Assembly (NCBI GenBank): GCA_022494885.1
Contig: JAGVSM010002657.1
Location: 1-64,000, forward strand
Source: Micrasema longulum
Taxonomy: Eukaryota > Arthropoda > Insecta > Trichoptera > Brachycentridae
Direction: 5' to 3'
DNA: 64,000 nucleotides
The position numbers were made by a program, and so were the translations under genes. A model generated the notes under the pieces. It did no database searches. It had not been told where the DNA came from and saw nothing but the letters and a program-made list of their open reading frames with translations. The first letter of the stretch is position 1, and each line of letters starts with the position of its first letter. Shown piece after piece: positions 33,610-45,420 of the stretch.

Positions 33610-33745
33610 CATGCTAGTTAATTTTTTTTTTCGTACACTTTCAAGAATTTTTTTCTCACAATAATTAATGCTCTAATTTTTACCGCGCGCAAGAAAACAT
33701 TTTTTGTATCCAATTTCCCGTAGGGCTGAAGTTACTCATTGTACC
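33610..33745. repeat. MITE-A end fragment
   Basis: Matches the right part of the 25026-25453 copy (gcaagaaaacattttttgta, tttcccgtagggctgaagtt) and ends ctcattgta. The left part is missing; a LINE follows at once. Confidence 0.7.
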
Positions 33746-34620
33746 GCCCGTTAGGGTTACATTAGAAATTTAATATTGTCTAGTCATTTTATGTCTCGTC
33801 TATTCTAGTTAGTTCAGTCATCATGTGCTTTTTCAGATTGATTTTAAATTTGTCTCCAGTAAAAGTTTTCAAGTAGTAAGGTAGGTCGTTGTAGTGTTTA
33901 AGTCCATTATGTAGTATTTTGACTGTCCTGTGTTTGTCTTTGCTTTTTCAATATGATAGTGTTGTTGTTGTCTGGTGTTATATTTGTGTATGTCAGCATT
34001 TTTGACTAATATTATGTCGTCGTCTTGTATGTTTCCCAGTGTTATTTTGTGCACAATTTTTAAGGTCTCAATTTTAGTCAAGTAGTTTATGTCAAACTGG
34101 TGTGTTTTTTTTGTACAGTTCAGTCGTAGAGGTCAGGTAGGGTAGGTTGTATGTTAGTTTAAGAATTTTATTTTGTTGTCTTTGTATTCTTGTTATGTCT
34201 GTCTTGTTACCAGTTCCCCAGAAGGCGATCATGTAATTCAATTTACTTTTGACATAAGCTTCGTACATCATAATTTTTTCCTTTCTCGGTATAAAATCTT
34301 TAATTTTGTAGAAGAGGCTATGTAGTGATGCCATTACTTTAGTGAGTCCGTCTATGTGTTTTATCCATTTCAATTGTCTGTCCTTTGTGAGTCCTAGGTA
34401 AGTCACATGTTTTCGTTCTTTAAGAGTTTCGTTGTTTATTTTTATGTTCATGTTATGGTTCTTCTTTTGTGTTTCGAAATGTATTATATTGCATTTCTTG
34501 GCATTTAGTGTTAAGAAGTTTTTGTTTGTCCATTCTAATAGTTTTTGCACGTCATTGTTGATGGTTTTAGTCGTTTCAATGTCATTTTTGTTTTCATATA
34601 AAATTCCTAAGTCGCTATAA
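33746..34620 (-). mobile_element. LINE family C, jockey-like C-terminal part
   Basis: The minus frames encode NFLTLNAKKCNIIHF, the KTVTYLGLTKDRQLKW-like block after the catalytic site, AYVKSKLNYMIAFWG, RIQRQQNKILKLTYNL and, after a stop, HKYNTRQQQHYHIEKAKTN. This is the segment from just after the reverse transcriptase active site to the C-terminus of jockey-like LINEs. One stop near 34090 and a 5' truncation disable it. A related fragment is at 63005-63490. Confidence 0.85.
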
Positions 34621-35117
34621 CGATATTATATCGCTATTCCTTTCCTATAACGCCACTTCGTCTGTTAGACCCATTTTATAACATAAAAGCAAACAATTTT
34701 GAAAACCTATTTATATGTTTGTGTTTTTTTAAAAATAAATATGAAATTACGCCACAAAAAAATAATAACGTTTTCCAATTAGTTAATTATCTAATTCACA
34801 CCTATTTGTCATCGTATGAAGCGTAGATAAGTACTCATTATTTACTATTTGATAATATATCATAAGAATGTCCATGAATAATCGTATTTAAATAAAAACA
34901 TTTACTCAATTTTTATACTGCTCGACATGTTCCGCGAAAAAATCGCTTCTAATTTTTCTTTCAAATGTTGCAAAACTGCAATAAGATCAACCGAACGTCT
35001 ATGAAAATTTATAAAATAAAAGCGCAAATTTCCAACAAAATTGTTAAGACAATATTGCTACAAATTATAAATGTGAGATTAAACAGAAGGTATTTGAAAA
35101 AAAATATATGAAACATT

Positions 35118-35320
35118 CATGAGGAAGTTCAGTGGTTTAATTTTTTTTTATTTGTTAATAGACTATTAAACTAAGCCAAATATATTTTTTTTGCGTTGAA
35201 TGGGAGGTTTGGTCAGCTCAATGCCTTTCAGCCATCGTACACTGATAACAGCGGAAATTAGAATTTAGTGGACTGTATGAACATTTTTTACTCTCTTTTA
35301 AGTTCTTCCTATTGTTTCTT
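35118..35320. repeat. MITE-A, cut by a foldback element
   Basis: It begins atgaggaagttcagtgg and keeps tagactattaaactaagcc and agttcttcctattg, then stops exactly where the foldback at 35321 begins. The remainder is not found on the far side. Confidence 0.7.
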
Positions 35321-35896
35321 ATACAGGGTGTTCTTTAAACCCTGTCACATTCGAAACCACAATAATCAGTATGGGCAAGAAGACAAATTAGCATATTTAA
35401 AAAAAATATTTAGAACGAAGAAAATTTAAAAAAATATAACGTTTAAAAAAAAACATTTTTTTTGTTCAGAAATAAATATTTGCGTTCTTATAATTTACAC
35501 AAATATTTAAATTTTGAAGGCCATTTTCAACAAGTTGTAAATAACTCACTATTAGAAAATGGAAATCAAGTTGGGGTAGAGTGGGGTTCGAACCTCACGG
35601 TTAGTCACTAGCCACGGGATCACAACCCGATTCAATATACATATATATATTCAAATAGTTGCTTACTTCTGCAGAGGAGAAGCGAGGGGGGCGCGGCCGT
35701 GGGGTTGACAGTGTATCAGGCTCCCCCCTCCTCGTTTCTCCCATGCAGGAGTAAGCAACCATTTGTTTTTTATTTTTCTTTTATTTTTTAAGATTTTAGT
35801 CGTTCTAAAAATGTATTTTAATGTGCCAATATGTCTTCTCGCTCATACTGATCATCGTGGTTTCGGATGTGACAGGGTTTAAAGAACACCCTGTAT
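35321..35896. mobile_element. foldback element FB3 with internal palindrome, copy 1
   Basis: Terminal inverted repeats of about 50 bp begin ATACAGGGTGTTCTTTAAAC and include gaaaccac..atcagtatg. A second, GC-rich inverted repeat lies inside (35652-35765, tagttgcttacttctgcag against its complement). A family-1 SINE is inserted at 35458-35630. Copy 2 without the SINE is at 61289-61652. Confidence 0.85.
35458..35630 (-). repeat. SINE family 1 nested in FB3
   Basis: The reversed copy of the 32251-32457 SINE: tail poly(T) at its left, B box as gtggggttcgaacctcac, head cacgggatcacaacccg at its right. Copy 2 of FB3 lacks it, so the SINE inserted afterwards. Confidence 0.82.
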
Positions 35897-36110
35897 AAAG
35901 CACTTCACTGTTGCTATAGCACGGATACCGGTATCGTGTAGATGATGATGATATGTTTATTTTAGGCTGTTTATACAACACTAACTTAACTTCGTCCGAA
36001 ATATGCTGACGCAGGATATTATAAAGATTTATCAAAAGACACTTTTTACAATGTGACTTGCTCACACAGGACGGTAGGAGAATCGAACCGAAAACACTCG
36101 CTCAGGGTTC
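35897..36110. repeat. interspersed repeat, copy 2 of the 590-790 family
   Basis: The same blocks as at 590-790 (cacggataccggtatcgtgt, caacactaactt, atgctgacgcagga, gtgacttgctcacac), followed by gagaatcgaacc, a reversed B box. Confidence 0.65.
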
Positions 36111-36149
36111 TGCGTCTATTTCACCCACATTTTTTATATTTATTTAATA

Positions 36150-36965
36150 TTTAGGATTGCTTATGGCTCATGATATAGTCTCGATAAGTGGGGATGCTGA
36201 GCAACTCTCTCTCATTACACCATCAATTGTAATAGAAAATGAAAAACTTAATGAAGTCACTGAAATTAAATATTTAGGTGTAATGTTGGATTCAAAACTT
36301 ACATTTCACCAAAACGCTAAGATGGTAATAAATAAGATTGCAAAAAAATATCAATTTTGGGAAGGATCAGAAGATTTATTGATAAGGACTCATGCAAAAC
36401 TATTTACAAAGCAATTATTGAACCACACGTTAACTACTGTAGTAGCATTTTATTTTTATCAAACAAAGAAAACATAGATAAACTAACTGTATTACAAAAT
36501 AAAGCCTTTAGAATCATTTTGAAAAAAAACAGATATACGAGGGTAAAGTCGATGGTAAATGAAATGAAATTATTAACATATAAACAAAGAATATTTTACA
36601 ATACAATGATATTTGTTCATAAAATTATAAACTCTAATAAAAAACAGAATTTTGGAAAAAAATTGATCGGAACCAGCATGAACACGATCACAATACTAGA
36701 GAAAAGAACAAAATTAGACTTCCATTTAGGAAAAAGGCAAAGTCACAAAATTCAATTTTATTTAAAGCAATTAAAAAGTATTACGAAATGGAAAAAAATA
36801 TTTATGAAGAAAAAAACATATCAAAATTTAAAATAATGGTCAAGACATATGTGATAAACAATTTATAAATTAAATATATTTGTAATGTTATTATTAGAAC
36901 ACACATAACAATATGTATGATATGTGTGCCCTATTTTAAGATTTAAATAAAATAAAATAAAATAC
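36150..36965 (+). mobile_element. LINE family B, jockey-like 3' part
   Basis: It begins at the active site, where AHDI replaces the expected ADD, continues with TEIKYLGVMLDSKLTF, a frameshift near 36357, EPHVNYCSSILFL and LQNKAFRIILKKNRYTRVKS, and ends in an (AAATA)n tail at about 36945-36964. The second half is nearly identical to 49985-50480, so the family moved fairly recently. Confidence 0.88.
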
Positions 36966-37061
36966 TAAAAGAGTTGAACATAGGCTCCAAAAAATTAAGA
37001 CTACGCATGAACTTAAATCAAGCTAAATAGATGGTACCTTCTTCCGCAAGGATATGTATAC

Positions 37062-37845
37062 CAGGGGCGAACCGTGTATAGAAGCGATTATGCACAGCTT
37101 ACTATTATATTTGACTAACCATAATAATGTTTTATTGTAACTTTATTTACAGAAAAACTAATAAATAATTACCATTTATTTTAAATCATTTCCACCGTTT
37201 GTATTTTTATCCTAATATAAATATAAATTTTAGTAAAGCGCGCCCAGCTCCTGCGGTGAGCCAAGAAACTAGCCGATTATTTCAGCTTATTTTTTCATAC
37301 AAATAAGTATACTATATTTTGAATGTATTAACCCCAGTGCGGGTTTTTTCTCCTAGATTAAACTTGCAGATTACACAAATTATTTGAAGATTCTTGATTT
37401 GGGAAAATAGTATTTCAAACATTGTTTCTTAAGGACTATTTTTCGTTGAGATGGTACTTTTGACATAAGACCATAAATACTTTCATGCGTCATATTGCAG
37501 GACATGTAGCACTCCACGCGGCCGTTTTTAGCACTAGAACAATGCGGCCAGTTGACATTTCGATTGAATACCTAATATCGACTGAATTCATAGTGCTATT
37601 TTTTATTTATTTTTTTATGAATTATATATTAAAGTTATGCTGAATATATCTATATAATATAATATATCTCGAAGTTACATCGTTTGAGTTGATTTCACGG
37701 ATGAGAGTTTTTGTATCACACAGAACCACAGAAAAATATCAATTTATAGTACATATTACTTACATTATATTATGTACCTCCTATGTAGGTACAAATATAT
37801 GATATTTTTTATAGCTTACCTGTAAATAAAATCACCATTCGCCAC
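37062..37845 (-). mobile_element. about 750-bp non-coding repeat, reversed copy
   Basis: Colinear with 21508-22252 in reverse, from ggggcgaaccgtg to caccattcgccacc. A duplicated ggcg/cgcc terminal motif supports a non-autonomous transposon. No coding frame is shared by both copies. Confidence 0.75.
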
Positions 37846-38077
37846 CGGTGGACACATATAGCCATAGCCTTCAACGCGATACTGTACCGAGTTCCCGCAT
37901 AGCTAATTGCCAATAATAATACATTCTTGATATAGGCACCATTAAAGCACACATTATAAGTCTGTATTATGTAGATATTACGTATTCCAAATATTCTACT
38001 ACAAAAACTATTCAGGCAACGCTCGTAAAAAATGTCTACTGTGTACTTATATAACATTATGGCCTATGAAAAAATTA

Positions 38078-38235
38078 TTGCGTTCTATGTTATTCGCTCT
38101 GTCTAGGCGGATAAAGAATAAAATTAGAACCCAGAAACCTAGACGAGTGTTTTTAACTCGATGGCTAATCTCAGGTAAAAATCCTAAATAGGGAAATCGA
38201 GCGGAGATGTCCGGCATATTGTGTAGTGGTTGAAT
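38078..38235 (+). repeat. SINE family 3, degraded copy
   Basis: It has the family head gatggctaatctcaggtaaa, cgagcggagatgtccg and tattgtgtagtggttg, then ends before the B box. Confidence 0.6.
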
Positions 38236-38779
38236 TTTCCTTCTTTTAAAAAACATGCACTATCCTGGATTCAAACTAAATATATGAACTCTTTTTTCCA
38301 TGATTTATTTTGTTGCCCTTTAATAATAAGGAATATTATTGTGTTTTTTCAAAAATATTTTTTATTTACTTTTTTAATTACTATAAAAAAAAACGTATCT
38401 TTTAAAGAATATTTTATTTTTTCTTATACAAAATTATTATAACTGTCTATTGTTTATTATAGGAGAAAAAATTCATTAACATTTTCTTGTATACCCACGA
38501 ACAGGCTTTGCCTTAGTGGGATTTTTTTGTTTACTATTTTTCTATTAATTTGTATTTCGTTAATATGTAATTATGCTTTATTTTTTTAATACTCTGATTT
38601 ATTATTATGTTTATTGTAAGAAAACAAAAAAATTTAAATAAAAATAAAAAAAACTCATGTTTAAGGTCTCCGGTTCGATTCATAGCAATGTCCGCATAAA
38701 ATAACTGTTTAAAAGGTGGTTTTGTATTGCAATTTTTAACAATAATGATAATACGGATTAATTACTGAATTAATTATTT

Positions 38780-39160
38780 AATACCCTCATGACTTTTTCA
38801 TTTGTTTTTACTATGTTTTATTTTTCTCTTTTTACTCGGTATTTTGCTATGTTTTTTTTTAAATATGCTTTTTGCTATATACCTGTATTTTTTTTTTACT
38901 ATGACTATAAAAATGTTTCTAACAATGTATTCTGTTTTTACTTCGCATTTTACTGGGTTTTAAAATATTTTTCGCTATGTTTTCACTACACTTTTGTTAT
39001 GTTTTCACTACATTTATTACTTTGTTTTTACTATGTTTTTGCTTCATTTGATACTGTTTTTACTACATTTTTACTATGTTTTTACTTTGTTTTTCACTTT
39101 GTCCACTACCTTTTATAACTGTTTCTATATATTGATTCCTGTTTTTGTATATTTTTTTGA
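38780..39160. repeat. T-rich cryptic repeat around TTTTTACTATG
   Basis: The + strand contains many imperfect repeats of ttttactatgtttt and tttgctatgttttt with almost no G. The open frames at 38789-39118 and 38994-39179 are by-products (F/Y/L-rich) and not genes. Confidence 0.75.
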
Positions 39161-39169
39161 CTGTATTAG

Positions 39170-40225
39170 AACGGGGTAAATAACCCTAGTTAGACAGAGC
39201 AACTTTGTATAAATTATAATTTTGTGTATGTAATATAATATGATAAAAAATAAATAATATGGGGTGTTTAAAAAAAAAAACATTCAAATGTGTGTATATT
39301 TTTCGTTGTTGAGCAAATTTTTAATTTTATCACATTGAAATCCTAGGGCCGACATTTATATTTGCGATTTTCTATTGTACACGATTAACTAGTAAATGGA
39401 TTAAGTAATCATTTGTTACATTGCCTTGGGTTATCCCTGTAAATTATTTAATGTTTTTTTCAAAAACGTAGAGCCACGGACTTCTTGAGGTACACTATGA
39501 TAGCGAAAGAAGCCGGAAATTGCTTTAGAAATATATATTTTTTTAATGTTGGCTGGTAGTCAGCACAAAACATTATATGCTTTTCACGTACTGAAAGGAA
39601 ATTCTGCAATAATTTCAACGCGAGTTGCCAAAATCAAAATTAAGAGTTTTACCCAAAACTGTTTTTTATCACTGCTTAGTTGCAATTTACCCCATATTAC
39701 GGTATTAAATGTGCATTAAATGGAAATTTATGTAAATACAATTTTTATATAATTTGAATACATATATTTACATTAACGTTTCCCATTACATAAAAGAAAA
39801 AAACAATTTTTGTGTACATAATGGGGAGTAAGGTCTTACAATAATTTAATTTTTGATTATTAATATTTTTAGTGTAACATATAAATTTTAAAAAAACAGT
39901 GTTTTCAATCACTGTTACACAAAAAAAAGGTAAATATGACTTTTCACATCTTTCTTAAATACATAGTGTTCCTGACTGCACTTTTTATTTACTTTGTTCA
40001 TTTCATTAAAGAAAAATATTCCTCTGTAAGTATAATGATGTTTTGCTGTAGTTGTTTTTTGATTTTGGAATTAAGATGTTACCACTTGTTCTAGGTCGCG
40101 TACTTACGTTTTGTGACGTAGAAACACTACTATTTATGTTGTCTTTATGGATTTGAAGTAAACCATTCTTTTTAAAAAACAATTTAATATCTAAAACCCG
40201 CTTTTTAAAAAAATAATAATTGGAC
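39170..40225. other. AT-rich stretch without recognised element
   Basis: I see no gene, TIR pair or tRNA-like unit here. Confidence 0.5.
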
Positions 40226-40359
40226 AGTGGGAAAATTAGATGTTTTTTTTTATACAACTTTTATAACCAAGTTTTGTATTTTTTCGACCTATCCAATCCA
40301 TTGTAATTTTGCCGTGTCGTGTGGATTTGGTCGATATGTGAGAAATGGGTTTATGAGTA

Positions 40360-40806
40360 ATGCCGAGGACGAGAAAGGAAGAGATCTGTATTATAAAATG
40401 TCTTATTTGGATTCTTAAACTTGTTAATTATAATTTCAAACGATACATCAAACTCAATAATGGAGTCTCAAGAGAACGCAAAAATAAAGTTTGTATCGAA
40501 ATGAAGTGCAAAGTTGTATTCTATAAAACAAAAGACAATTTAAAAGTTAGACGTATTTTTAGGACCTTAAGAGGAAAGGCGGTCTCACTTATCTTCATAC
40601 GAACGTATTCCCGTATATTCTCCCTGGATTATGACACTCGAGCAAAGATTTTTTTACACACTAGATATTTTTTAGTAGCGTCTCTCGATCGCTATGCTTT
40701 TTTGATAAATTATTTCTTATGGAAGCTAGGGTCATCCAAAAACCCGAAAAAGCGCCCAGTTGTATCTGTCGTCTTTGGACGTACAGTATACAAATATGAT
40801 AAATAA
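40360..40806 (+). CDS. unrecognised 148-codon open frame
   Basis: A continuous frame from ATG to TAA, very basic (many K and R) with mixed hydrophobics and no recognised domain. It ends about 120 bp before the GC-rich foldback FB1. No clear splice sites or leader. It may be chance in AT-rich sequence or a decayed transposon frame. Confidence 0.2.
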   Translation: MPRTRKEEICIIKCLIWILKLVNYNFKRYIKLNNGVSRERKNKVCIEMKCKVVFYKTKDNLKVRRIFRTLRGKAVSLIFIRTYSRIFSLDYDTRAKIFLHTRYFLVASLDRYAFLINYFLWKLGSSKNPKKRPVVSVVFGRTVYKYDK

Positions 40807-40928
40807 TTTTGAAAAATGGAATATTTTTTTCATACAAACTCTTACTTCACAGAAAATTTCATTCTTTTACTCTTTTAGTTTTGGGGTACGGAAAACGGGA
40901 CAGCCAAACGTCGATTTTGACGATTTTA

Positions 40929-41179
40929 GTAAAGCTAGGGTTTTCTAGGACAGCGGTGCCCGCATCTTAACGGCCGTAGTGAACGATGATGCGGTGGACA
41001 GCCATCGTAACGTCGACTAGAGAGTGGTTTCCTAGGGAAACGGTGTTAAATGGTGTTGATAACACCGTTTTCCTAGGAAACCACACTCTAGTCACCGTTA
41101 CGACGGTTGTCCACCGCATCACCATTACTACGGCCGTTAAAATACGGGCACCGCTGTCCTAGGAAACCCTATCTTTAGC
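40929..41179. mobile_element. GC-rich foldback element FB1, copy 1
   Basis: Two arms of roughly 115 bp (40933-41047 and 41060-41177) are inverted around a 12-base loop. The arms contain ttcctaggacagcggtgccc, aacggccgtagtgaac, gatgcggtgg and cctaggaaac. Ends read gctaaaga/taaagcta. The arms are far richer in GC than the surroundings. Copy 2 is at 59664-59889. No coding frame. Confidence 0.88.
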
Positions 41180-41844
41180 GAAAATTAGTCCGACTTACTC
41201 ATTTTTAGTCGACAGTTTAATTGTTTTTATAACATTTTTATACCGATTCAACACGGGTTTTCTAGCGAGTCTGGGCAAGTTCGGTCGTTTCTGGTTGTCT
41301 CTATAAGCCGCGTATCTATTATGCTGATCTGATTTATCATTGATTTTTTAAAAGTGTATACACGGCACAAATGCCTTTTATAAACATAAACATAAATTCA
41401 ATTAACTTACAGTGTTCAATTACAAAATTATGAAAAAATATAATAACAATATATCTATACATATTACACAGCTGTTTTATAAATGTTCTATATAATAACT
41501 TTGGGATTTTAATACCTTACATACTTAGGTAGAAAAATAATAAAAATAAAGATAACGCGGTATATTCGAAATAGCAAAAATCATAAATCATTAATTTGTT
41601 GGTATTGTTGCAATGTATATTGAATGCCCTATCACCTTCCCATCATGTAACATATGATCGAAATACATATGCAGTGCCCTATGCACTACTGGGAGCGGAA
41701 AAGGGAATGATGATTTCGATTAAGTATATGATATTCCATAAGATTTTTGTCATTTATTAGAATTTCATTGCAAAACAATAATAAATAATATTTTTGTAAA
41801 AATAAATTACAAATTAAAACACTATGTACTTCCATTTTTTTATT

Positions 41845-41890
41845 TGATCCTACAGCTTTCACTCTCTAATAGGCATCTTCAGATTTGATA
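41845..41890 (-). ncRNA. degenerate hammerhead-like motif
   Basis: The minus strand has CTGAAGA (41876-41882) then GAAA (41857-41860), with ctgaagatgcctattag resembling the motif at 4882. It is followed by ggatcaaataaaaaaatgg. Stem II does not pair well. Confidence 0.4.
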
Positions 41891-41934
41891 ATATTCTATG
41901 TTTTCAAGTTAGCTTTGACCACACTCTACTAATA

Positions 41935-42008
41935 TTAAATTGAATCGAACCTGGGACCTCATATATGGTATCCAAACGCGGTAGATACTACACCATGAGG
42001 CAAATATT
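41935..42008 (-). repeat. tRNA-like SINE head, reversed
   Basis: The minus strand reads cctcatggtgtagtatctac, an A-box-like unit, and B box aggttcgattc. It resembles a tRNA-derived SINE head; the body is unlike families 1-3. Confidence 0.5.
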
Positions 42009-42199
42009 GTGATAATTAGTTCTCAAGAAACGTGTTTTTTTGTTCCCCAGCTTCAGCTAGATTTGTATGGAAGAATACCTCAACTAACCTTACCTGACCG
42101 CCATGACAGGTTATAATAAATCAAGTTATTTTGCCACTGTCTCACTAGGTACATAATAGTGTATTGTTTTAGTTGGCATTTCTGCCGCTCGTCTAATAT

Positions 42200-43065
42200 C
42201 TCTAGAAACGGTCTAAAATGATTGTAAAACTTTTTCAAAAGATCGGCATCATCAAACCATTTTTAGTTGCTAGAATTTCATTTGTCCATGCGCTTTGTAG
42301 CTGCAATGTTGTTATCATTGATATGAATTTACGATGGGAGGCTCAAGTCCAGTCACTGACTTCTAGGTTAAGAAAGCGGTTCTGCTCTGCTTCAATCAAC
42401 TGTGACTTATGGAATAGTTGGCTGGGGAGGTTGTGCGGCATTCATTTTAAGGCCTCTACTAATTTCACAGAAATTATTGCTTAGAGTTATATTCCGGCGT
42501 CCTCCAACATATCAATCAGAACAGTTGTTTCAGTGTATAAAGGTACTGGATGTGAGGCAACTTTACCTAAAAGAGGCACTGACACACTTCTGGTCGAGCA
42601 ATAAGAAGAGGTCTCAGCAAAACGTTTGTACAAGGTTGTCCCAGGGAATAAATTATGTTAAGCCCAAAACCCAAACGTCCTTTGCTTAGAGACACCTCTT
42701 CTTTATCGCGCCGAGAGTGTTTAATATTTTAGAAAAGCGTGTTAAGCTCTCAACGACAAAATAAATTTCCAAAAAAGAGTTTCAAGACTGGATCTTTCTT
42801 AGGAGGAGGGATTTGAGTGAGAAACTCCTTTATGGTTTTTCAAAAATTTGAGTTAGTTTATTTCAATTTAATTTTTTCATGTATTTTAAATGTTTTTTTA
42901 TTACATAATACACATTTTTATTTTTGATATGCCTTGTATTTTTAGTGATGTTTTTGTTCTATGTAGTAAATTAAATGATTATATTTATTGTTAAAATGTT
43001 ATACGTATATTCGTCCCAGCTCAACACAGGACTTTGGTTCCATGGAGTTGGGAGTTGTGAAGTAA
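42200..43065 (+). mobile_element. LINE family D, 3' part
   Basis: Frames give MNLRWEAQVQSLTSRLRKRF, then after a shift TYGIVGWGGCAAFILRPLL, LLRVIFRRPPTYQSEQLF, a stop and FNILEKRVK..FQDWIFLRR, a jockey-type C-terminal order. The 3' UTR ends in a hairpin (cccagctcaacacaggac..tggagttggga). A solo copy of this 3' hairpin is at 52525-52575. Confidence 0.75.
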
Positions 43066-43179
43066 AGAAAAAAAAGAAAAAGACGTTTTATATTATGGAA
43101 TTAACTTCTATCTCCTGGTTGTATGTCAGCCCTCCTCAATCTACATATCGGACCAGGAGATTTGTTGTTTAGTTTCTGT

Positions 43180-43640
43180 TTTACGGCTGGTTCTCACCTG
43201 ACGCCAAGACAGTAACCGCTCTTGCTGACTGGGGCTTTAGATGACACCGTTGACTAATGTTCCTCCGCTGCCATCCTCGACATAACGTCCTGCCCGACGC
43301 CGCTGTCTCCCAACAGCCCATAGCAAGAATACGAAGTATGTCCGGCCGGCCTGAGAGAAGATTTGTGCCGTACTGATGCACTTCATCTCAGCCATCACAG
43401 CCGTTGAGGTCGTCACCTGTAGCCCTGGGCAAGGGATCGCGTTATATCCCCAATACTGAATCCTCATTAAAGCTTAGCCACGTAAACATTAAGTCTACTG
43501 AAGTGAATGGTGCATACCTCCGAGACGTGGACGCGCTGAATGATAAAATTACTCCGGTAAGAACTGAGAAGGTGACTCAGTCTTTCAGCGGTGCTATTCT
43601 GAACCGCTCTCGCGGCCGTAGAAAACACTTTTACCTCGCG
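43180..43640. other. GC-richer unexplained block
   Basis: This block stands out in composition (gttcctccgctgccatcctc, gtatgtccggccggcctg). Frames are open on both strands (43181-43467 minus, 43404-43715 plus) but no domain is recognised. It could be a 5' UTR of a LINE or part of a decayed gene. Confidence 0.35.
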
Positions 43641-43714
43641 TATTTTGTATGTATTTTTTTTTTATTAATATTTTTTTTCTACTTCTTTCGACTGTATAGC
43701 TACTATACGGTTTA

Positions 43715-43895
43715 AATCCTGAAGAAGGAAATCGGGTGAAGATAAGTCTCCTCGCCTCGTAGAGTTTAGTGGTTGGTTCGTTCGCCTAACAAGCTGGAGA
43801 TTCCGGGTTTGATTCCTGACATAGTGGCTGCGAAATATTAATTTTAAAGGTACTGGCACCTGAAGGCTAAAACTGATCACCTTGCCTTCTACTTT
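43715..43895 (+). repeat. SINE family 3 copy
   Basis: It contains ggaaatcgggtgaagataag, tagtggttggttcgttcgcc, B box ccgggtttgattcctg and the tail tggcacctgaaggctaaaac, in the order of the 9022-9298 copy. Confidence 0.75.
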
Positions 43896-44569
43896 ATAAA
43901 AATATTTTTTATTTTATTTTTTATAAATTATCTTGATACTCTGCTATTGGAGCGTCAATGCAGTGTCTTATGCACCATAAGGAGCTGATAGGAAAATAAT
44001 GATGATGATCAACCTTAAAAAAATTCCTGACAATTCTTAGGCCCAGTTGCACCAGAAAAAAATAAGTTTAAAATGTTTAGAATTAAATAATTATTACGTT
44101 TCGGTCGAAACGATTAAATTTGTTGCATTCGCGCAAAAAGGAAAATAACACCGCTGGTTTTGCCCATTTTGACGATAACACAACAAATATTTGAATTTAA
44201 ACATTATTTAACATAACTTTTTGATGCAACTGGGTCTTCGTAACATTATAAAAAAATTAATATGAAAAACGTCGTGTATAAACGTTTTTTTTGCTACCCA
44301 TTTGAGAAGCACCGGCTAGAGTTTGCAAGGTGTTCCATGATGTTTTATTAATTACTTGAAGAGACAGATACCCTTAAACTGTTTAAGCATCTTTCCCAAG
44401 AACCGTCTTATTTCAAACTTTTAGGTTCCTTCATAGTACTGAAAAGTTTTTTTTAACAAAATTAAGAATTATGAATGAGTAATCTTATTACGTGTTTCGT
44501 CGTAAGAATGCACGTCATACATTTTAAAGGAAAATATGATATACATAATAAACAATATTTTGAGTTTGT

Positions 44570-44835
44570 CCAAATTTTTGTAGATGAGGACTGGATTCAA
44601 CTCCCCCAGAGCTGTTTGTATTAACATATTACAACAGAGATGAAGAACATTTAAGAGAAGGTAATATAGAAGTAAAGTAAAATAAAGGTTTCAGCTCTTT
44701 CACTTCACAAACATCAATAGATGAAAGAATTGAAGAAATATAGATGTTCAAATATAGGCTGAATGGTGAATGTTACACAGTGTGTAAAGTGGCCACTTAA
44801 ACCAGCCATTGACAGGTCATAAGCCCTGTAGATGT
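44570..44835. repeat. MITE-B, right-half copy
   Basis: It shows ggactggattcaactccccc, acaacagagatgaag, gatgaaagaattgaaga and aagtggccacttaaaccagc. Blocks are in MITE-B order but one arm is shortened. Confidence 0.65.
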
Positions 44836-45420
44836 CTATAATTTTTTTGAAATAAAAGAGGTAAAAATACGCATTGATAAAAAGTTTTTTTTATTTTTTT
44901 ATTTATTTTTTAAATTTTTTTTTTACATAAATATTACATTTTTATTGTTTTTTTTTCATTTACAATAATTAAATATCACAAAGTAATATTAGTAACAAAA
45001 ACTGATTACTCATATTCTAGATTAACCTTAAACCTTATCAAACCTTTGATGGCGTCGTCTGATAATCATACAATATTGATTGACATTTACCTGGGGACTG
45101 TACGAGGTGTATCCATCGGGTGTTTCGTTCATATATTTAATAGATAAGTCAACCTTTTACGTGCGTACATACTTTTTAATTATACAAGAGTAGCAGTTTA
45201 TTGAAGTTGCCATAGGGTTTTCCACTAAGGGCGCTCGAACTTTAAATTTCAATAGAACACGATGTGAATGAGATATCCTTAGAATTAAGAATAGTTCTTA
45301 ATTCTACGACTATTCTTATTTCTATGGAGATATCATTAATTTTTTTTATTGTATTTGACAGGCAATTTTCGATGTATCCACCGCATAAATCCGGCTCGAT
45401 ATCATTGGAGTAAAATGGAA

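Noticed and set aside
38789..39179. F/Y-rich membrane-protein-like frames
   Set aside because: They arise from a T-rich cryptic repeat with no start context or splice sites.
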